A program made the translations under genes and the position numbers. From NCBI RefSeq assembly GCF_000695685.1, contig NZ_JFFR01000001.1, positions 16,340 to 80,339 of the forward strand: 64,000 nt of DNA, in the 5' to 3' direction. Below, piece after piece: positions 1-11,632 of this stretch (positions are counted from its first letter, which is position 1; every line of letters begins with the position of its first letter). Under the pieces are notes generated by a model. It ran no database searches and had not been told where the DNA came from. It saw only the letters and a program-made list of their open reading frames with translations. The DNA comes from Vibrio fortis. GTDB lineage: Bacteria > Pseudomonadota > Gammaproteobacteria > Enterobacterales > Vibrionaceae.

Positions 1-1
1 A

Positions 2-91
2 CACATCATTCGCAACCAACAGGGCTACTACGCCTTCGAACGCCAATACAAAGACGACAAAGTGCTTGTGGTTTATACAGGGGCTAAATAA
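2..91 (+). CDS. C-terminal end of a protein cut by the window edge, probably alpha-amylase
   Basis: Only the last 29 codons are present, open from base 2 to a TAA at 89-91. The tail ends in a beta-strand-like pattern (KVLVVYTGAK), which fits the C-terminal beta domain of a family 13 alpha-amylase. In E. coli the periplasmic amylase gene malS lies directly upstream of avtA, and avtA follows here, so a MalS-like product is the best guess. The identification rests on context and a short tail, so it is tentative. A strong terminator follows at once. Confidence 0.45.
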   Translation, partial: HIIRNQQGYYAFERQYKDDKVLVVYTGAK

Positions 92-124
92 ACACCAAGC
101 AGTATAATCATGACCATTGTTGAT

Positions 125-153
125 AAAGCCAGCATATTTCGCTGGCTTTTTTT
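125..153 (+). terminator. Rho-independent terminator
   Basis: A 9-bp perfect stem (AAAGCCAGC with GCTGGCTTT) with a 7-nt loop is followed by a T run. It sits 34 bp after the stop of the truncated gene and separates it from avtA. Confidence 0.85.
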
Positions 154-282
154 CGTTTGATACCACATTCGTGCTTTGCTCATCCGACACATTGCGGTAT
201 GTTCAAGAATTACCCTCGACCACCAGCAACATCTGGTGCACAAACTATTAAAACGAACATAATGAATTAGGTAACACAAGCG

Positions 283-1536
283 ATGCAATTCTCTCAATTT
301 GGTGAAAAGTTTAATCAGTACTCAGGTATTACGCAGTTAATGGATGATTTGAATGATGGTCTACGCACTCCAGGTGCCATCATGCTCGGTGGTGGTAACC
401 CAGCAGCCATTCCTGCCATGCTCGACTACTTTCACCAAGCCAGTGAGGAACTCCTCGCCAGTGGAGCCCTGATCAACGCCCTCGCCAACTATGATGGACC
501 GCAGGGCAAAGATGTTTTTGTAAAAGCGTTAGCAGCTCTACTTAAAGAGACCTACGGCTGGAATATCAGCGAAAAGAACATCAGCCTAACCAATGGTAGC
601 CAGAGTGGCTTCTTCTACCTGTTCAACCTGCTTGCAGGTAAGCAGCCAGATGGCTCACATAAGAAAATCCTATTGCCGCTAGCGCCTGAATACATTGGCT
701 ATGGTGATGCGGGTGTTGATGAAGACATTTTTGTCTCTTACCACCCAGAAATTGAGATGCTTGATGATCGCATGTTCAAGTACCACGTCGACTTTGAAGA
801 GCTCAAAGTGGATGAGTCGGTAGCGGCTATCTGTGCTTCACGCCCAACCAACCCAACAGGCAACGTGCTCACAGATGAAGAGATCCGTAAACTCGATAAG
901 CTAGCACGCGAAAACAACATTCCGCTGATCATCGATAATGCTTACGGCTTGCCGTTTCCAAACATCATCTTTGAGGATGTAGAGCCTTTCTGGAACGAGA
1001 ACACCATCCTATGCATGAGCCTGTCTAAGCTTGGTTTACCCGGTGTGCGTTGCGGTATCGTGATTGCGAGTGAAGAAGTCACACAAGCGATGACCAATAT
1101 GAATGGCATCATCAGTTTGGCGCCGGGCAGCATCGGCCCTGCACTTGCGCATCATATGATTGAGAAAGGCGACCTGCTTGAGCTGAGTGAGAACACCATC
1201 AAGCCATTCTACCGTCAGAAATCTCTGCGAGCTGTCGAGCTGCTGCAACAAGCGATCACCGACGAGCGCTTCCGCATTCACAAACCAGAGGGCGCGATGT
1301 TCTTGTGGCTATGGTTTGATGAGCTGCCAATCACAACTATGGAGCTGTACAAGCGTCTAAAAGCTCGCGGGGTATTGATTGTTCCTGGTGAGTACTTCTT
1401 TATTGGTCAAGAGGATGAGTGGGACCATGCCCATCAGTGTCTGCGTATGAACTACGTACAAGACGATGAGATGATGCAGAAAGGTATTGCAATCATTGCT
1501 GAAGAAGTGGAAAAGGCTTACAGCGAAAGCAAATAG
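283..1536 (+). CDS. avtA: Valine-pyruvate aminotransferase
   Basis: This PLP enzyme (fold type I aminotransferase) makes valine from 2-ketoisovalerate with alanine as amino donor, a side route to the IlvE reaction; it is cytosolic. The 417 residues equal the E. coli AvtA length, and the N-terminus (MQFSQFGEKF) and the glycine-rich GGGNPA segment are typical. The Schiff-base lysine is in SLSK at residue 249, with the PTNPTG segment and the IIDNAY aspartate that contacts the PLP ring upstream of it. The ATG at 283 has a TTAGG ribosome site. The gene is monocistronic between two terminators. The ilv operon for the same pathway lies 32 kb away in this window. Confidence 0.96.
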   Translation: MQFSQFGEKFNQYSGITQLMDDLNDGLRTPGAIMLGGGNPAAIPAMLDYFHQASEELLASGALINALANYDGPQGKDVFVKALAALLKETYGWNISEKNISLTNGSQSGFFYLFNLLAGKQPDGSHKKILLPLAPEYIGYGDAGVDEDIFVSYHPEIEMLDDRMFKYHVDFEELKVDESVAAICASRPTNPTGNVLTDEEIRKLDKLARENNIPLIIDNAYGLPFPNIIFEDVEPFWNENTILCMSLSKLGLPGVRCGIVIASEEVTQAMTNMNGIISLAPGSIGPALAHHMIEKGDLLELSENTIKPFYRQKSLRAVELLQQAITDERFRIHKPEGAMFLWLWFDELPITTMELYKRLKARGVLIVPGEYFFIGQEDEWDHAHQCLRMNYVQDDEMMQKGIAIIAEEVEKAYSESK

Positions 1537-1576
1537 AGATTCCCTACTCGGTCGTTCCTCCCTCTATGGAATGACG
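1535..1576. repeat. 42-nt intergenic repeat, copy 1
   Basis: This block overlaps the avtA stop codon and matches 36 of 42 positions of a second copy at 2550-2591 in the same orientation. The shared core is ACTCGGTCGTTCCTCCCTCT and both end in ATGACG. The two copies bracket the ibpA locus. The type resembles short dispersed intergenic repeats common in Vibrio genomes; the family was not confirmed. Confidence 0.7.
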
Positions 1577-1593
1577 CCAACAGAGCAAATAAA

Positions 1594-1624
1594 AAAGAGC
1601 ACCTCACGAGGTGCTCTTTCACTC
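1594..1624 (+). terminator. Terminator of avtA
   Basis: An 11-bp perfect stem (AAAGAGCACCT with AGGTGCTCTTT) has a CACG tetraloop. The T tract on the plus strand is short, but the stem begins with a run of A, so it may also act on the other strand. Confidence 0.8.
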
Positions 1625-1646
1625 TTATTTCCCGATAATTTTTGTC

Positions 1647-1808
1647 ACTTGAATACCCTAAATAATTGGGGATTCAGCTAGGCGACCATTCGTTTCACAA
1701 AACACAAGCCATTCAGCCCTATGAGCATAGGGAACCTATGTGATTTGGGGCCGGCGAACCGGGGAATTTACGACGTCAACAACGCTGTAGCTTCAAGTAT
1801 GACGGGTA
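1647..1808. repeat. Candidate 160-nt structured intergenic element
   Basis: This non-coding stretch between avtA and ibpA is bounded by related inverted ends: ACTTGAATACCC at 1647-1658 and the complement of ACTTGAAG at the right end (CTTCAAGT near 1791). Inside are a CCCTATG/CATAGGG stem at 1717-1732, an alternative CATAGG/CCTATG stem at 1726-1740 and a CCGG-CGAA-CCGG stem at 1751-1762. It looks like a member of a dispersed Vibrio repeat family, recalled only by resemblance. Its right end abuts the ibpA stop codon. Confidence 0.5.
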
Positions 1809-2243
1809 TTAGCCTTCGATTAGACCATTACCATTAATAGCAATCTTACGTGGTTGCATCGCTTCTGGGATTTCGCGTTCTAGGTCAATGTGCAATAGAC
1901 CGTTTTCCATGCTCGCACCTACCACTTTTACGTAGTCAGCCAGTTGGAATTTACGCTCGAAATCACGCTCTGCGATACCCTGGTACACATAGGTTTTTTC
2001 TGCTTCTGGTTTACGCTCACCTTTAACAATCAGCATGTTCTCTTTTTGAGTTAGGTCTAGCTGTTCTTCAGCAAAGCCTGCAACTGCCATCGTGATACGG
2101 TAGTTGTTCTCATCTTTCTGCTCGATATTGTATGGAGGGTAACCGCCAGAAGAGTTCTTCGATGTGTTCGCTTCCATCATGTTGAATAGACGATCGAAGC
2201 CAATTGCGTTGCGGTATAGTGGAGTGAAATCTACAGTTCTCAT
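1809..2243 (-). CDS. ibpA: Small heat-shock protein IbpA
   Basis: This is an Hsp20 holdase chaperone that binds unfolded proteins in the cytosol and hands them to DnaK/ClpB for refolding. The 144 residues are close to the usual 137-142. The N-terminal arm has FDRLFNMME; the alpha-crystallin domain runs about residues 35-125, with PPYNIE at its start and [10 protein letters not shown] near its end; the short tail is the usual place for the oligomer-forming motif. The ATG has an AAGGA ribosome site at 2251-2256 that is buried in an RNA hairpin. Control is by a sigma-32 promoter and an RNA thermometer. There is no adjacent ibpB. Confidence 0.95.
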   Translation of the reverse strand: MRTVDFTPLYRNAIGFDRLFNMMEANTSKNSSGGYPPYNIEQKDENNYRITMAVAGFAEEQLDLTQKENMLIVKGERKPEAEKTYVYQGIAERDFERKFQLADYVKVVGASMENGLLHIDLEREIPEAMQPRKIAINGNGLIEG

Positions 2244-2340
2244 AATGCTATCCTTTTAGTAAGCAATAGTCTTAGTCGTGAGTTTGCACGGATCGATAGT
2301 GTGTTCGATCGCTGCCGACTAAGGGATTTATCCGCTACTC
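2244..2340 (-). promoter_or_regulatory. ROSE-type RNA thermometer in the ibpA leader
   Basis: Read on the minus strand, CTATTGCTT (2261-2269) pairs with AAGGATAG (2248-2255), trapping the ribosome site. The pairing has the ROSE features: a U-G pair and an unpaired G in UUGCU opposite AGGA. Just upstream an 8-bp stem (CTTAGTCG with CGACTAAG, 2316-2323 and 2271-2278) closes an inner hairpin near 2290-2312. ROSE elements are established heat sensors of ibpA and other small heat-shock genes. The fold was done by hand. Confidence 0.82.
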
Positions 2341-2490
2341 CTCGGGTTCTGATAACGCTGGGACGTAGTAATAAATCAGTTCAATTGTGTGCCTTCAAGG
2401 TTATCCTCTCCTGAGCGATACCTATTCAGCGTTCCGGAGGGCCTGTTTCTTCTCTCTTGAGCAAGACAGTCATCCTCTTCACAACTAGAT

Positions 2491-2517
2491 ATATGGATTG
2501 AGCAAAATAGTTTCAAG
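2491..2517 (-). promoter_or_regulatory. Sigma-32 heat-shock promoter of ibpA
   Basis: On the minus strand CTTGAAA (-35, 2511-2517) and ATCCATAT (-10, 2491-2498) are 12 bp apart, close to the RpoH consensus CTTGAAA and CCCCATNT with an 11-16 bp spacer. It implies a leader of about 240 nt before ibpA, room for the thermometer. Confidence 0.75.
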
Positions 2518-2549
2518 GGATCGAGCTAAAAAATTTTCTACGCGCTTCT

Positions 2550-2591
2550 AGAGATCCCCAACTCGGTCGTTCCTCCCTCTTGAGGATGACG
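2550..2591. repeat. 42-nt intergenic repeat, copy 2
   Basis: This is the partner of the copy at 1535-1576, in the same orientation with six differences. A small CCTC/GAGG stem is possible in this copy (2572-2585) but is lost in the other. It lies between the ibpA promoter and the gyrB terminator. Confidence 0.7.
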
Positions 2592-2630
2592 AACCAACCT
2601 ATTGAAAGATAATTAAAATATCGGCAATAA

Positions 2631-2664
2631 AAAAGACTGCCATTTCTGGCAGTCTTTTAAAATT
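2631..2664 (-). terminator. Terminator of the gyrB end of the dnaA-gyrB cluster
   Basis: A 12-bp perfect stem (AAAAGACTGCCA with TGGCAGTCTTTT) has a 4-nt loop and A/T runs on both sides. It stands 24 bp beyond the gyrB stop and should work in both directions. Confidence 0.88.
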
Positions 2665-2687
2665 TTCAGATTGTTTTTTAGGACAAT

Positions 2688-6202
<3,515 letters not shown>

Positions 6203-6239
6203 AACGTCATCATATTAATCATTAACGACGGCACCATCT

Positions 6240-7340
6240 CTATAGACGGATAGGCATAACAACGTACATCGCGCTGTCATCTTGTGCGTTCTCAATCAGT
6301 GCACTGGCGTTGGCATCCGACATAGAAACACGAACCTGTTCACAGCGTAGAGTGTTCAATACATCCAGAACATAGCTTACGTTGAAGCCGATCTCTAGCG
6401 CGTCACCTTCGTAGTTCACGTCTAGCATCTCTTCCGCTTCTTCTTGCTCTGGGTTGTTCGCCGTAATGCGCATTTCGCTATCCGCAAGATTCACACGCAC
6501 GCCACGGAATTTTTCATTCGATAGAATTGCAGCACGAGAGAAAGCAGAGCGCAGTTCATCACAGCTAGTTTCTAGCGTTTTGGTAGTATTTTGCGGCATT
6601 ACGCGGCGATAATCAGGGAAACGACCATCAACAAGCTTAGAAGTGAAGACATAGTTGTTCACCTCAGCACGAACGTTTGAGCTACCAATTTGCAGCGTTA
6701 CCGGCAGCTCTGGTGCATCTAATAGCTTAACGAGCTCTTGAACACCCTTACGAGGCACGATGATCTGCTTCTGTGCGAAATCAGCACCAAGCTGAGCTTG
6801 AGATACCGCCATACGGTGACCATCGGTCGCAACGCTACGTAGCGTTGAGCCTTCAATCTCAAACAACATACCGTTGAGGTAGTAACGAACATCTTGGTTC
6901 GCCATTGAGAATTGTGTCTTCTCAATCAGACCACGGAGTTCTGCTTGTGTCACAGACACTTCAACTTCGCTGCTCCAGTCTTCAATATTTGGGAAATCAG
7001 CCGCCGGTAGTGTTGCTAAAGAGAAACGGCTGCGGCCAGAGCGTACTTGAACACGGTCGCCATCGAGAACCACTGTGATCACTGAGCTATCTGGTAAACC
7101 GCGACAGATATCAAGGAACTTACGAGAAGGAACCGTGATGCTGCCCGCTTCAAACTCACCTTCTAATGTAACGCGACTCACCAACTCCACTTCTAGATCG
7201 GTGGCGGTCATTGATAATACGTTATCTTCAACCTTGATCAGTAGGTTACCTAGGATTGGCAGGGTTGGTCGACCACCCAGTGCGCCAGAGACTTGTTGTA
7301 ACGGCTTAATCAGGTGACTGCGTTCAATGGTAAATTTCAT
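6240..7340 (-). CDS. dnaN: DNA polymerase III sliding clamp (beta subunit)
   Basis: DnaN forms the dimeric ring that tethers DNA polymerase III and other enzymes to DNA and takes part in Hda-driven inactivation of DnaA. The protein has 366 residues, the E. coli length, made of three similar clamp domains of about 120 residues. The conserved start MKFTIERSHLIKPLQQVSG and the C-terminal YVVMPIRL, part of the hydrophobic partner-binding cleft, are both present. It is 83 bp downstream of dnaA and likely shares its transcript. Confidence 0.99.
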   Translation of the reverse strand: MKFTIERSHLIKPLQQVSGALGGRPTLPILGNLLIKVEDNVLSMTATDLEVELVSRVTLEGEFEAGSITVPSRKFLDICRGLPDSSVITVVLDGDRVQVRSGRSRFSLATLPAADFPNIEDWSSEVEVSVTQAELRGLIEKTQFSMANQDVRYYLNGMLFEIEGSTLRSVATDGHRMAVSQAQLGADFAQKQIIVPRKGVQELVKLLDAPELPVTLQIGSSNVRAEVNNYVFTSKLVDGRFPDYRRVMPQNTTKTLETSCDELRSAFSRAAILSNEKFRGVRVNLADSEMRITANNPEQEEAEEMLDVNYEGDALEIGFNVSYVLDVLNTLRCEQVRVSMSDANASALIENAQDDSAMYVVMPIRL

Positions 7341-7423
7341 AGCTTGCTCTTAAGGTATCAAGGGCGGCCCGTTATCCAACGAGCGGCCGATATTCTGTTA
7401 TCTCTGGTTAAGAATACTGTGTA

Positions 7424-8842
7424 TTAAGAAGAAAGGGTACGGATCAGGTTAGAATAGTCTTCTTTAATGTCGTGGCTCTCTTCACGAAGCTGAGCAATTT
7501 TACGACACGCGTGCAGAACCGTGGTGTGGTCACGACCACCAAATGCATCACCAATCTCAGGTAAGCTGTGGTTGGTTAGCTCTTTCGCCAGTGCCATCGC
7601 CAATTGACGTGGGCGCGCAACCGAGCGAGAACGACGCTTAGACAGTAAGTCCGCTACTTTAATCTTGTAGTACTCCGCCACTGTCTTCTGAATATTATCG
7701 ATAGTAACCAGCTTCTCTTGCAGTGCCAGTAGGTCACGCAGCGCTTCACGTACAAAATCGATGGTGATTGGACGGCCTGTGAAGTTTGCGTTAGCAATGA
7801 CACGGTTCAATGCACCTTCAAGCTCACGGACGTTTGAGCGCAGTCGCTTAGCGATAAAGAATGCCACTTCATCAGCCAAGTGAATCTGGTGGTCTTCCGC
7901 TTTCTTCATCAAGATCGCAACGCGAGTCTCTAGTTCAGGTGGCTCGATCGCAACCGTTAGGCCCCAACCGAAACGAGATTTAAGACGATCCTCTACCCCG
8001 TTGATCTCTTTTGGATAACGGTCAGAAGTTAGAATGATCTGTTGATTGCCTTCCAGTAGCGCATTAAAAGTATGGAAGAACTCTTCTTGAGAACGCTCTT
8101 TATTGGCAAAGAATTGGATGTCATCGATAAGCAGTGCATCAACACTACGGTAGTAGCGTTTGAATTCTTCAATCGCGTTGTTTTGTAGCGCCTTTACCAT
8201 ATCCTGAACAAAACGCTCAGAGTGCATGTACACCACTTTAGCGTTCGGCTTACCATCAACAATCGCATTACCTACCGCGTGCAATAGGTGAGTTTTACCT
8301 AGGCCGGTACCGCCATATAGAAATAGTGGGTTGTAAGCTGCGCCTGGGTTATCCGCAACTTGGCGTGCTGCTGCTAAGCCAAGTTGGTTCGACTTACCCT
8401 CAACGAAGTTGTTGAACTTGTGTTTAGGGTTCACGTTTGAACGGTGGTTAAGGTCGACCTCTGCTGCAGGCTCTTCATCATCCCATGTCTTGTGAACAGG
8501 TTTACGAGCTTGAAGTTGTGCCGGAGCCGAAGATTCAGCTGCAACATCAGCGGCTGTGCGCGCTGGCTTAGGGGCTGCAGGCTTAGGCGCCGATACCGGT
8601 TTACTTCCCACTTCAAAATGAAGATGTGGGATATCGTTACCGCAATACTCTTGCAGTAGACGGTTAATGCTATTTAGGTACTTATCACGCACCCAATCCA
8701 ACACGAAGCGGTTCGGTGCAAATAGAGTAAGAGTATTGTCATTGAGCTCCGCTTGTAACGGACGAACCCACATACTGAATTCTGTAGCTGGTAGCTCTTC
8801 TTGAAGCTGTTGCAAACATTGCAACCAAAGCGAAGATGACAC
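7424..8842 (-). CDS. dnaA: Chromosomal replication initiator DnaA
   Basis: DnaA is the AAA+ ATPase that binds DnaA boxes at oriC, melts the AT-rich unwinding element and loads the DnaB helicase. Domain I (about 1-85) mediates oligomer and helicase contacts; a linker rich in Ala and Pro runs to about 135. The AAA+ domain has Walker [10 protein letters not shown] (177-185) and Walker B LLIDDIQF (237-244). Domain IV carries the DNA-binding signature DHTTVLHA (438-445). The start is GTG at 8842, giving the conserved MSSSLW. Its upstream region has DnaA boxes and many GATC sites, pointing to self-repression and control by Dam methylation. Confidence 0.99.
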   Translation of the reverse strand: MSSSLWLQCLQQLQEELPATEFSMWVRPLQAELNDNTLTLFAPNRFVLDWVRDKYLNSINRLLQEYCGNDIPHLHFEVGSKPVSAPKPAAPKPARTAADVAAESSAPAQLQARKPVHKTWDDEEPAAEVDLNHRSNVNPKHKFNNFVEGKSNQLGLAAARQVADNPGAAYNPLFLYGGTGLGKTHLLHAVGNAIVDGKPNAKVVYMHSERFVQDMVKALQNNAIEEFKRYYRSVDALLIDDIQFFANKERSQEEFFHTFNALLEGNQQIILTSDRYPKEINGVEDRLKSRFGWGLTVAIEPPELETRVAILMKKAEDHQIHLADEVAFFIAKRLRSNVRELEGALNRVIANANFTGRPITIDFVREALRDLLALQEKLVTIDNIQKTVAEYYKIKVADLLSKRRSRSVARPRQLAMALAKELTNHSLPEIGDAFGGRDHTTVLHACRKIAQLREESHDIKEDYSNLIRTLSS

Positions 8843-9071
8843 GGTGCCCCCACTCTATTTAAGTTATTTGAAATGACGGGCAATTTTACCTGTTGATAAA
8901 TCAGATCGCCAGCAATTGATCGCGGATCCAGTGAATAAGATCCAAGTTATTCACAATAATTTTAGCCAAAATGTCTGGATCCACACAAATTGCCCCAAAT
9001 TTACTCACATAATGATCCACTTATGCCCGGATCCTGTCTAGTTATCCCCAAAATTAGAATTCAATCTGGTT
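8843..9071. promoter_or_regulatory. dnaA control region with DnaA boxes and GATC cluster
   Basis: The gap between leftward dnaA and the rightward importer holds a perfect DnaA box TTATTCACA (8947-8955), a one-mismatch box TTATCCCCA (9042-9050) and seven GATC sites between 8904 and 9033. Such a mix is known upstream of E. coli dnaA, where DnaA represses itself and hemimethylated GATC is sequestered by SeqA. I did not fix the promoter hexamers. Confidence 0.7.
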
Positions 9072-9152
9072 ATGGTTAATAACATCTGGTTATTTATTCT
9101 ATTGACTGTTTTCCCAGTAACATCTCACCCCATAATGATAAGGAGTTACCAA

Positions 9153-9902
9153 ATGAAAAACTGGGTTAAAGCTGCAATTGCGGCTATCGCACTATCTGCT
9201 GCTACTGTTCAAGCTGCCACTGAAGTAAAAGTAGGCATGTCTGGCCGTTATTTCCCGTTCACGTTTGTGAAGCAAGATAAGCTACAAGGCTTTGAAGTGG
9301 ATCTGTGGGATGAAATTGGTAAACGTAATGACTACAAAGTGGAGTACGTAACAGCGAACTTCTCTGGTCTATTCGGTCTTCTTGAAACAGGTCGTATCGA
9401 TACGATCTCAAACCAAATCACAATGACAGACGCACGTAAGGCAAAATACCTATTTGCTGACCCGTACGTGGTTGATGGCGCACAGATTACTGTACGTAAA
9501 GGTAACGACAGCATTAAAGGCATTGAAGACCTAGATGGTAAAACCGTTGCGGTTAACCTAGGCTCAAACTTTGAACAGCTGCTACGTAACTACGACAAAG
9601 ACGGCAAAATCAATGTAAAAACTTACGACACAGGTATTGAGCACGATGTAGCACTAGGTCGCGCAGATGCTTTTGTTATGGACCGCCTATCAGCTCTTGA
9701 GCTAATCAAGAAAACAGGTCTACCGTTGCAACTAGCAGGTCAACCTTTCGAAACTATCGAAAACGCATGGCCATTTGTTGATAACGAAAACGGTAAGAAG
9801 CTTCAAGCAGAAGTAAACGAAGCACTTGCAGCTATGCGTGCTGACGGTACGCTAGAGAAAATCTCTGAGAAGTGGTTTGGTGCGGACATTACTAAGAAGT
9901 AA
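9153..9902 (+). CDS. Polar amino-acid ABC transporter, periplasmic binding protein (FliY/TcyJ-like)
   Basis: This solute-binding protein (249 residues) captures an amino acid in the periplasm for the permease and ATPase encoded downstream. A signal peptide (MKNWVKAAIAAIALSAATVQA) precedes the mature chain. The family pattern is clear: GFEVDLWDEIGKR, an arginine in a conserved position (TDARKAKYLF), and the closing SEKWFGADIT, which closely resembles the end of the E. coli cystine-binding protein FliY. Cystine is therefore a reasonable but unproven ligand. The ATG at 9153 has a strong AAGGAG site at 9140-9145; a longer reading frame from 9072 would put residues in front of the signal peptide and is unlikely. 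Confidence 0.88.
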   Translation: MKNWVKAAIAAIALSAATVQAATEVKVGMSGRYFPFTFVKQDKLQGFEVDLWDEIGKRNDYKVEYVTANFSGLFGLLETGRIDTISNQITMTDARKAKYLFADPYVVDGAQITVRKGNDSIKGIEDLDGKTVAVNLGSNFEQLLRNYDKDGKINVKTYDTGIEHDVALGRADAFVMDRLSALELIKKTGLPLQLAGQPFETIENAWPFVDNENGKKLQAEVNEALAAMRADGTLEKISEKWFGADITKK

Positions 9903-9923
9903 TTACTCACTCTAAACAGCCAT

Positions 9924-9957
9924 AACCCACTGCTTTTCTCTGCAGTGGGTTTTTCTT
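9924..9957 (+). terminator. Hairpin terminator or attenuator between binding protein and permease
   Basis: A 10-bp perfect stem (AACCCACTGC with GCAGTGGGTT), an 8-nt loop and a long T-rich tail form a full intrinsic terminator inside the importer operon. It would allow more binding protein than membrane components, as is usual for such systems. Confidence 0.8.
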
Positions 9958-10020
9958 TTTCTAGTCACTAATAACCACAACACATTACCCAACGCCTGAC
10001 ATAACCAAACGAGATAGATT

Positions 10021-10692
10021 ATGGGATTTGACTTTAATTACATGCTGGAGTTGCTACCGATACTGTTTAAGTATCTAGGCACAACCATGGAGATGGCAAT
10101 ATGGGGCCTATTCTTTGCCCTGATCCTGTCTGTGATACTAGCAAACATTCGTGTATTCAAAATCCCAGTACTGGATCAACTCAGCCAACTCTATATTAGC
10201 TTCTTCCGTGGTACCCCACTGCTGGTACAGCTATTCTTGCTTTACTACGGCTTACCGCAAGTGTTCCCATGGATGGTTGGCTTAGATGCCTTCAGTGCCG
10301 CTGTTATTGGTTTAACATTGCACTTCGCCGCCTACATGGCAGAGAGTATTCGTGCCGCGATTATTGGTATCGACCGCAGCCAAATGGAGGCGAGCCTTTC
10401 GGTAGGTATGACGACCAGTCAGGCGATGCGCCGCGTGATCCTGCCACAGGCGACACGTGTCGCTCTACCGTCACTGATGAACTACTTCATTGATATGATT
10501 AAGTCGACCTCGCTTGCCTTCACCCTTGGTGTGGCTGAAATTATGGCAAAAGCGCAAATGGAGGCCTCTTCAAGCTTCCGCTTCTTCGAAGCGTTCTTAG
10601 CCGTGGCACTTATCTACTGGGGCGTAGTGGTAATTTTAACTCGCATCCAACTATGGGCCGAAGCGAAACTGAATAAGGCGTATGCACGATGA
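10021..10692 (+). CDS. Polar amino-acid ABC transporter permease
   Basis: A 223-residue inner-membrane subunit of the HisM/YecS family with about five transmembrane segments. The EAA loop that docks on the ATPase is seen as EASLSVGMTTSQAMRRVILPQA-like sequence around residues 124-145, with the invariant glycine. The segment FFRGTPLLVQLFLLYYGLP (about 62-80) is a hallmark of amino-acid permeases of this type. Its stop overlaps the start of the ATPase gene by 4 bp, so the two are translationally coupled. It probably works as a homodimer, since there is only one permease gene. Confidence 0.92.
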   Translation: MGFDFNYMLELLPILFKYLGTTMEMAIWGLFFALILSVILANIRVFKIPVLDQLSQLYISFFRGTPLLVQLFLLYYGLPQVFPWMVGLDAFSAAVIGLTLHFAAYMAESIRAAIIGIDRSQMEASLSVGMTTSQAMRRVILPQATRVALPSLMNYFIDMIKSTSLAFTLGVAEIMAKAQMEASSSFRFFEAFLAVALIYWGVVVILTRIQLWAEAKLNKAYAR

Positions 10693-11426
10693 TCAAATTA
10701 GAAAATATCCACAAGCAGTTTGGAGAGACGGAAGTCCTTAAAGGTATCGACCTTGAAATCCAACAAGGTGAGATTATCGTCATCATCGGTTCGAGTGGTA
10801 CTGGCAAGTCAACCCTATTACGTTGCGTGAACTTTCTAGAGCACGCCGATCAGGGCTCGATTGCGATTGATGACATCAAGGTGGACGTTGAAAATCACAC
10901 CAAAGCAGAGGTGTTAGCGCTGCGTCGCAAGACCGGCTTTGTCTTCCAAAACTACGCTCTATTTGCGCATCAAACTGCCAAGCAAAACATCGCTGAAGGT
11001 TTGATCACGGTACGAGGTTGGAAGAAGCAGCAAGCCTATGAAAAAGCACAACAAATACTTGATGATATTGGTCTAGGCGACAAAGCTGATAGCTACCCTG
11101 CGGCGCTCTCAGGCGGCCAACAACAGCGTGTGGGTATTGGCCGAGCCATGGCCCTTCAACCAGAGCTACTTCTGTTCGATGAACCGACTTCTGCACTCGA
11201 TCCTGAATGGGTCGGTGAAGTACTTAACCTAATGAAAAAACTGGCAAATCAGCATCAAACCATGCTGGTGGTTACCCATGAAATGCAGTTCGCGAGAGAA
11301 GTCGCGGATCGAGTGATCTTCATGGCTGACGGCCACATTGTCGAGCAAGGATCTCCACAGGATATTTTTGGTAATCCACAAGATCCTAAATTAAAAAAAT
11401 TCCTAAATAAGGTTGGGATCGAGTAA
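10689..11426 (+). CDS. Polar amino-acid ABC transporter ATP-binding protein
   Basis: The 245-residue nucleotide-binding subunit powers the importer. All motifs are intact: Walker A GSSGTGKST (34-42), Q-loop FVFQNYALF, signature LSGGQQQ (140-146), Walker B LLLFDEP (160-166) and the switch histidine in VVTHEM (197). It resembles the HisP/GlnQ/YecC group. The ATG lies inside the end of the permease gene (ATGA overlap). No terminator is obvious before the rpmH promoters, so read-through into rpmH is possible. Confidence 0.94.
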   Translation: MIKLENIHKQFGETEVLKGIDLEIQQGEIIVIIGSSGTGKSTLLRCVNFLEHADQGSIAIDDIKVDVENHTKAEVLALRRKTGFVFQNYALFAHQTAKQNIAEGLITVRGWKKQQAYEKAQQILDDIGLGDKADSYPAALSGGQQQRVGIGRAMALQPELLLFDEPTSALDPEWVGEVLNLMKKLANQHQTMLVVTHEMQFAREVADRVIFMADGHIVEQGSPQDIFGNPQDPKLKKFLNKVGIE

Positions 11427-11432
11427 GGATCC

Positions 11433-11460
11433 TTGAGATTTTAGAGATTCTACGTATAAT
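11433..11460 (+). promoter_or_regulatory. Upstream promoter of the rpmH operon
   Basis: TTGAGA (11433-11438) and a perfect TATAAT (11455-11460) are 16 bp apart, just after the importer ATPase gene. The C-run after the -10 could serve as a growth-rate-sensitive discriminator, which is an inference. Confidence 0.6.
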
Positions 11461-11491
11461 CCCCCGACCGGAATTTTAGTTAACCCAATCA

Positions 11492-11520
11492 TTGACACTT
11501 TTTGTGACAGTGATTACAAT
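11492..11520 (+). promoter_or_regulatory. Main promoter of the rpmH operon
   Basis: A perfect TTGACA (11492-11497) and TACAAT (11515-11520) have the ideal 17-bp spacer. It leaves a leader of about 105 nt before rpmH with a GCCTCT/AGAGGC hairpin (11523-11540). Confidence 0.85.
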
Positions 11521-11632
11521 TCCGCCTCTTTGTTGAGAGGCGTCGGTTCTCCTTTCTTTATATAAAGAGGGAAACAATGCCCACGCCGGGTTTAACAAAA
11601 ACCTAAAACTACTGATCAGTAAGGTAATTACA

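Noticed and set aside
9072..9152. N-terminal extension of the importer binding protein
   Set aside because: It would put 27 residues before a clear signal peptide and ignores the strong AAGGAG site of the ATG at 9153.
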